Below are positions 59,789 to 64,000 of a stretch of DNA of 64,000 bases, one piece after another. Each line of letters starts with the position of its first letter. The stretch's first letter is position 1. This DNA comes from JAAXIE01 sp965204245. GTDB taxonomy: Bacteria > Chloroflexota > Dehalococcoidia > Lucifugimonadales > JAAXIE01. The position numbers and the translations under genes were made by a program. Location of the stretch: assembly GCA_965204245.1 (NCBI GenBank), contig CBDBED010000003.1, forward strand, positions 124,001 to 188,000. The letters run 5' to 3'. The notes beneath the pieces are model-generated. The model saw only the letters and a program-made list of their open reading frames with translations, was not told where the DNA came from and did not search any database.

Positions 59789-60811
59789 ATGATGACGCTT
59801 CCTGAAAATAGTTGGTTCAAGCTAGCCGCTGGGCTACCTATTTGCCGCATCCTCAATGGTATGTGGCAAGTATCAGGCGCCCATGGTCTCATAGACTCAG
59901 ATGCAGCCGTTGCCAGCATGTTTCATTACATCGACGCGGGGTTCGTCACCTGGGACTTGGCCGACCACTATGGCCCAGCCGAGGATTTCGTCGGTGAATT
60001 CCGGCGTCGGCTGGCCTCAGAGCGAGGAGAGGAAGCCCTGTGGCCTATGCGCGCCTTAACCAAATGGGTGCCACGCCCAGGGCCAATGACACGGCAAGTT
60101 GTGGAAAGCAACATCGACATCTCCCGCCGCCGCATGAGCATGCACAGGCTGGACCTGCTGCAGTTCCACTGGTGGGATTACAGCGATAGTTCCTACCTCG
60201 ATGCCCTCACTCACCTCTCCGTTCTCCGGGATGAAGGCAAGCTTCGCGAGCTGGCGCTTACCAACTTCGACACGCAACGCCTGCAGGAGATCACGGACCA
60301 CGGCATTCGAATCGTCTCCAACCAGGTCCAGTATTCTCTGATCGACCGCCGGCCCGAAGTAGCTATGTCCCCATTCTGCCAGTCTACGGGGGTCTCGCTG
60401 CTAACCTATGGGACCATCTGCGGAGGCCTCTTATCCGACCGGTTCCTGGGACACCCGGAACCGTCCTCAGCCATGTTGAACACCGCCAGTCTTCGCAAGT
60501 ACAAGCAAATGATCGATGCGTGGGGCGGCTGGGAGCTATTTCAGCAGTTGCTCGTTACCCTCAGGGCCATCGCGGACAAACACAGCACGACCATAGCCAA
60601 CGTCGCAGTGCGATACATTCTCGACCGGCCAGCCGTGGCAGGCGTCATCATTGGCACCAGGTTGGGGCTGGCTGAGCATATAGACGAGAACACACAGGTC
60701 TTCAGCGTCCAACTGGACGCTGAAGACCTTGATGGGATTGAACGGGTGCTCGGTCAATCGCGCGATCTCCATCAGCTGATAGGCGATTGCGGGGACGAAT
60801 ACCGCCGGTAG
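59789..60811 (+). CDS. Aldo/keto reductase
   Basis: A ~340-residue NADPH-dependent oxidoreductase of the AKR superfamily. The catalytic tetrad is visible in order: Asp and Tyr in WDLADHYG, Lys in RALTKW, and His in DLLQFHWWD. The cofactor segment AGVIIGTRLGLAEHIDEN lies near the C-terminus. The substrate is unknown. ATG 59789 or 59792 is chosen because of GAGGTG just upstream; the open frame starts earlier at 59726. It is transcribed away from the broken regulator. Confidence 0.9.
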   Translation: MMTLPENSWFKLAAGLPICRILNGMWQVSGAHGLIDSDAAVASMFHYIDAGFVTWDLADHYGPAEDFVGEFRRRLASERGEEALWPMRALTKWVPRPGPMTRQVVESNIDISRRRMSMHRLDLLQFHWWDYSDSSYLDALTHLSVLRDEGKLRELALTNFDTQRLQEITDHGIRIVSNQVQYSLIDRRPEVAMSPFCQSTGVSLLTYGTICGGLLSDRFLGHPEPSSAMLNTASLRKYKQMIDAWGGWELFQQLLVTLRAIADKHSTTIANVAVRYILDRPAVAGVIIGTRLGLAEHIDENTQVFSVQLDAEDLDGIERVLGQSRDLHQLIGDCGDEYRR

Positions 60812-60817
60812 GGCGTG

Positions 60818-61240
60818 TTAACGTCTAGCCGAAGGCGGTTGATGCGCTGAGAGGAACTCCCGCACCTGATTTATCGTCCTCGCCTTGACGTCCGTTGATT
60901 CCTTCCAAGGATAGCCGTGACCTCAGCCTTGGGAGCCAACGCTCCGAGATCAATGGGGGCTTGGTATGGGCCTGCCGGTGAGTCGCCAGGCATAACCAGC
61001 ATGGGATTCTGGCACGCCCGCCCTAAGTCCCGCGATGCGGTGTACATGAAGTCGGGCTGGACACGGTACAGGAATTCCTGGATACCAAGATGGTCCATCA
61101 GGCCAGTTGGTAGTCGGCGAAAGCATCCCCATGGGTCTTCTACCTGTATCAGCCCAGTGAACTGACCGCCGTTAGCATTGCGCTGGTCCATGGTGATGCA
61201 AAAGGAAGTCGTTCTTGAATTCCTCCATGGAATTGAACCC
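60818..61240 (-). pseudogene. C-terminal remnant of an alpha/beta hydrolase
   Basis: One frame gives EFLYRVQPDFMYTASRD...CQNPMLVMPGDS...DLGALAPKAEV, the C-terminal part of an alpha/beta hydrolase with its acidic loop. Another frame continues with YPWKESTDVKARTINQVREFL and ends at TAA 60818. A one-base shift near 60905 rejoins them. The nucleophile region is absent, so the gene is truncated at its 5' side as well. It is convergent with the aldo/keto reductase, only six bases away. Confidence 0.6.
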
Positions 61241-61391
61241 TGCGTGGGCCAGTTAACCACTTCGAGTTCAGTCCACCTGACTGGACAAAATCAAGAACTC
61301 TTCTGATAAAGTTCAAGCTGGCTGTCTAATCGGCCTCCATTCCGGTCATAGGATGGGTTGCCAAGCCCCTGCTGACACTGCGGCGGTACCT

Positions 61392-61793
61392 GATTTCGTC
61401 GTGGTGTGGGGCGAGGATTTTGGGGCGGACGGGTGCGACGCTCAGATAGGGGCGTGCTACACTTTTCGTATCTGGGGAACAGGGATTTGTATCTGAGAGG
61501 CGTAGCATTAGTAGCATGGTCGTAGCTGGGCCGTAGCTGACACATGTGTAGCATGGGGGCAGTTTGCGGGCCAGGACGGGGTTGGCGGATTTCGTCGTGG
61601 TTGGGGGAGGGGATGTTGGGCGGGTTGGTGTCGACAGGCAGATAGGGGGATTCGACACTCTCGTAGCTGAAAAAACGCGATTTGTATCTGAGAGGTGTCG
61701 AATTTGTCGAATGGTCGTAGCTGGGCCGTAGCTGACACATGTGTCGAATGGGTGCCGGATGGCGGGAGTTGGGGAGAGGGGGCGGTGGTGACG
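61392..61793. repeat. Two tandem ~196-bp units, words gtagcat (B) and gtcgaat (C)
   Basis: Both units begin with gatttcgtcgtgg (61392, 61588); a third, partial gatttcg occurs at 61794. Unit B has gtgctacac at 61454, gtagcat at 61502 and 61511, and gtgtagcat at 61546. Unit C has attcgacac at 61650, gtcgaat at 61697 and 61706, and gtgtcgaat at 61741. Thus each carries its own word once inverted and three times direct. Constant parts are tttgtatctgagagg before the paired words, atggtcgtagctgggccgta after them, and cacatgtg before the right arm. Reverse-strand open frames here (HMCQLRPSYDH repeated) follow from the repeat and lack coding support. Confidence 0.88.
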
Positions 61794-62050
61794 GATTTCG
61801 GATTGGGTTTGGGTGGTCATAGGTGTTCGCCTGCTAGAATGTGTGTTCGTTTGGGTTGATGGTAGCAGGTGGGGTGGGGGTTGGGGAAGGGGGGGAATGT
61901 CATGGGGGTGTTGGGGGGTTGGAGGTGGGAGTGGGGACTGGGCGTAACAAAGGGGTATTGCGATTGTGGCTGTTGGGGGAATATTTTGGGGATCTGGCGG
62001 AGAGCGAGGGGGCGTAGGTGATGAGTGTGGGAGAGGGGAACTCGATTGTG
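61794..62050 (+). other. G-rich non-coding tract
   Basis: The plus strand between 61860 and 62040 is dominated by runs of 3-7 G separated by short spacers and could form G-quadruplexes. A similar G-rich tract follows element A (12190-12230). No gene is supported here. Confidence 0.55.
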
Positions 62051-62088
62051 TTAGAATTGGCCCAAACAATTAGAATTGGCCCAAACAA
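62051..62088 (+). repeat. Perfect 19-bp tandem duplication, operator-like
   Basis: ttagaattggcccaaacaa occurs twice head to tail (62051-62069 and 62070-62088). Each copy contains the palindrome ttggCccaa. It lies 33 bases before the metallophosphoesterase start, where a repressor site would be expected. Confidence 0.8.
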
Positions 62089-62121
62089 GTAATTCCGGCA
62101 GCACGCTGCATCATCATAACT

Positions 62122-63549
62122 GTGCCGACAATTCTGCATATTTCAGACTTACATCGTACATCCGCGCCACGCCTGGACAACGACGACCTGTTTTCAGCTT
62201 TAGCCAGCGATGCAAAGCGATGGCCTGAGGAACACATTCCTTGGCCCGACTTGATAGTGGTCAGCGGAGACATGATTCAAGGTACAACAACACCCGGAGA
62301 AGATGGAGACGCTGAGATTCAGCGACAGTATGAGGAAGCTGCCGATTTCCTTAGGAAGCTCGCGAACAACATTGTGGGAGGTGATCTGTCCCGTGTCCTC
62401 CTTGTTCCGGGCAACCATGATGTAAACTGGAGCCGCGCGCGGGCCTCAATGCAGCCACTCTCTGCCTGCCCACCAGCTATAGAAACAGAAGCTTACCAGT
62501 CCCACTCTAAGGTCCGTTGGAGTTGGGAGGAACAGCGTGCCTACGAGATCGTGGACGATGGCCTCTATGCTTCTCGTTTAGACCATTTCCAAACATTTAG
62601 GGCAGAATTCTATGCTGGACTCAACCCAAATCCACTAGCACACACAAGTAGGGGCGACCTTGTTTCCTTCGACTACCCACATCTGGGCCTCTTGATCGTT
62701 GGTTTTCCATCATGGCTTGGCAATGACTGCTTCTGTCGAGTCGGAGGAATCGACTCGGCTTCCCTTGCCTCGTCTCGTGAAATACTTGATAAGTCGGCGA
62801 CCCCGATTGCAGTTGCGGTCTGGCATCATAGTATCGAAGGTGGTCCAGGGGCTCACGACTACATGGACAAGCGGGTCGTGCACAGGCTCATCGATTTTGG
62901 GTTCACCATTGGCCTCCATGGTCATCAGCACTATCCTGAGGCAAAACCATTCGAGCTGCGCTTGTCCGGAGATGAGTCCATGGCCGTAGTAGGAGCGGGT
63001 TCCCTCGCAGTCGGAGATACAGAACTCCCGATGGGTGAGCGTCGACAATATAATCTGGTCGTGGTGGATCCGACGTGTGGTCGAATCGAAGTCCATGTAC
63101 GAGGTATGTCCCCGGCAGGAGTATTCGGCGCATCACATCGGGATGACTTTGGAGGGAATAGTTCGGTCACCCTTAGCCTTCCCCATTCGCGGACACGAAG
63201 TAAGCGAGCAATGAACGTGCGCTTGAGGGATCAGGCCGCAGACGCAATGGGCAACCGAGACTATGAACAAGTCTTGGCATTGCTTGCTAACGCTGAGTCC
63301 CCTGATGACCCAAATGTTCGCCAACTTACGCTAGAGGCGTTGCGTAAACTCGAAAGACATGACGAAGTACTGGCACTGACCAGTCTGCCCAGGAATGCGG
63401 ATGAGCTTGTTGGCGCAATTTCTCTGTTGATAGGTCTACATCGCTTCGATGAAGCAGATCAGATGTTGGAGGGTTCGAGAGAGCTGGTCGATCTAGCGCA
63501 ATGCAACGACCTCCACGTTATGATTGAGAGTGGAAGGATAAGCTCTTGA
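62122..63549 (+). CDS. Calcineurin-like metallophosphoesterase with C-terminal helical repeats
   Basis: A 475-residue protein. The two-metal phosphoesterase motifs are all present: HISDLH (residues 6-11), VVSGDM, VPGNHD, AVWHHS and LHGHQH. Residues ~350-475 are helical, in TPR-like pairs (DYEQVLALLANAE, RHDEVLALTSLP, RFDEADQMLEGS). Such phosphoesterases cleave nucleic acids, cyclic nucleotides or phosphoproteins; the substrate is unknown. It starts with GTG and ends overlapping the next gene by four bases (TTGA), so the two are coupled. GC content is lower than in the rest of the window, consistent with acquisition. Confidence 0.88.
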   Translation: MPTILHISDLHRTSAPRLDNDDLFSALASDAKRWPEEHIPWPDLIVVSGDMIQGTTTPGEDGDAEIQRQYEEAADFLRKLANNIVGGDLSRVLLVPGNHDVNWSRARASMQPLSACPPAIETEAYQSHSKVRWSWEEQRAYEIVDDGLYASRLDHFQTFRAEFYAGLNPNPLAHTSRGDLVSFDYPHLGLLIVGFPSWLGNDCFCRVGGIDSASLASSREILDKSATPIAVAVWHHSIEGGPGAHDYMDKRVVHRLIDFGFTIGLHGHQHYPEAKPFELRLSGDESMAVVGAGSLAVGDTELPMGERRQYNLVVVDPTCGRIEVHVRGMSPAGVFGASHRDDFGGNSSVTLSLPHSRTRSKRAMNVRLRDQAADAMGNRDYEQVLALLANAESPDDPNVRQLTLEALRKLERHDEVLALTSLPRNADELVGAISLLIGLHRFDEADQMLEGSRELVDLAQCNDLHVMIESGRISS

Positions 63550-64000
63550 CTTCAACAGAAAAGAAGATAGCCTTCAAAATCGAATTTACTCGGGTGCTTG
63601 AACTTTTTGCTGACCAGATCTATCAATCGCCTCTAGCATTACTTCGAGAGAACACTCAAAATGCATTTGACGCCATACGTATGAGAGCCATCTCTGATGA
63701 GAACTTCACACCTCGTATAGAGGTTACCGTAGATTCGGAGGCAATCGTTGTAAGAGATAATGGTATCGGCATGACCGCCGAGGAGATAGAATCGAATTTT
63801 TGGTATGCAGGAAAGAGCGGAAAGAACACTCCTGAGGCACGTGCAGCTGGCGTAGTTGGGACATTTGGGATCGGGGCCATGGCTAATTTCGGAGTTGCGG
63901 ACGTCCTTTCAGTCGACAGTGAGTCAGTTGCCACGGGAGAACGCACGCTATCATCGGTGCACAAATCAGATTTGTCGACTGAAATGGAGACGATCTCAGT
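63546..64000 (+). CDS. Hsp90/GHKL-type ATPase, N-terminal part
   Basis: The gene starts with TTG at 63546, overlapping the phosphoesterase stop, and runs off the window; 151 residues are visible. The Bergerat ATP-binding fold is clear: N-box LLRENTQNAFDAIRMR, G1 box VVRDNGIGM and G2 box VVGTFGIGAM. The ENxxNAxDA form and the close G2 box resemble Hsp90-like or MORC-like ATPases more than sensor kinases. Whether an effector domain follows cannot be seen. The overlap indicates that it acts together with the phosphoesterase. Confidence 0.87.
   Translation, partial: MTSTEKKIAFKIEFTRVLELFADQIYQSPLALLRENTQNAFDAIRMRAISDENFTPRIEVTVDSEAIVVRDNGIGMTAEEIESNFWYAGKSGKNTPEARAAGVVGTFGIGAMANFGVADVLSVDSESVATGERTLSSVHKSDLSTEMETIS

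Noticed and set aside
61326..62069. Long minus-strand frame with repeated HMCQLRPSYDH and DEIR segments
   Set aside because: The peptide repeats follow exactly the DNA repeat units, and the variable DNA word shows covariation on both strands, which coding does not explain.

Overview
The window is about 58% GC on average and almost fully coding outside two stretches (51.6-55.2 kb and 59.2-62.1 kb). It looks like a marine or host-associated Chloroflexota genome, most like the SAR202/Dehalococcoidia branch. The reasons are paired Rieske oxygenases beside a luciferase-like flavin monooxygenase, a lipoprotein with an EVVVTPVPG-type post-cysteine linker, an ImuB/DnaE2 cassette carrying a DUF6504-type tail, and no Gram-negative outer-membrane genes. 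This placement is inference from gene content; no marker gene was searched.

Layout. 0-2.7 kb: yvcK (partial) and glmS, both tied to UDP-GlcNAc supply. 2.7-8 kb: a large TPP-dependent dehydrogenase/transketolase, an aquaporin, an AIM24 protein and two small membrane proteins. 8-13 kb: an FtsX-type ABC export pair and a TlpA-like lipoprotein, separated by a complex repeat. 13-15.6 kb: a HigB/HigA pair, an AlbA_2 (Schlafen-like) protein and a cupin. 15.8-23.4 kb: a catabolic block with an MFS transporter (interrupted by an in-frame TGA), two paralogous Rieske oxygenases, an LLM flavin enzyme, a small TA-like pair and an NHL protein. 23.8-26.6 kb: small proteins, a PIG-L deacetylase, tRNA-Val and a MetX-like hydrolase. 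26.8-31.4 kb: first dnaE2-imuB translesion cassette with a candidate LexA box upstream. 31.7-40.3 kb: P-type cation ATPase, phosphatase, an unknown coiled-coil protein, hflKC, thioredoxin and tRNA-Sec. 40.5-46.9 kb: a peptide ABC operon whose last ATPase gene is frameshifted. 47.2-52.1 kb: second dnaE2/DUF6504/imuB cassette and a decayed SRAP (YedK/HMCES) gene. 52-55 kb: degenerate sequence with a dead HepT and an intact MntA. 55.3-60.8 kb: SWIM protein, YcaO cyclodehydratase homologue, broken Crp-type regulator and aldo/keto reductase. 60.8-62.1 kb: hydrolase remnant and a tandem repeat. 62.1-64 kb: a lower-GC metallophosphoesterase overlapping a Hsp90/GHKL-type ATPase that runs off the window.

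The most unusual observations are three. First, a repeat family (12.0-12.2 kb and 61.4-61.8 kb) shares fixed half-sites (cgtatctgag, cgtagctg), but each copy carries its own 7-bp word in one inverted and three or more direct positions, and the word changes in concert at all of them. Second, the terminal metallophosphoesterase-TPR plus GHKL ATPase pair, behind a 19-bp tandem operator-like repeat, resembles a conflict/defence operon. Third, tRNA-Sec is present in the same window as a transporter gene whose only lesion is an in-frame TGA followed by a small hairpin.

Several genes carry single-base frameshifts (DppF homologue, SRAP, HepT, Crp-type regulator, alpha/beta hydrolase). These could be real erosion or assembly error, and the two cannot be separated from sequence alone.
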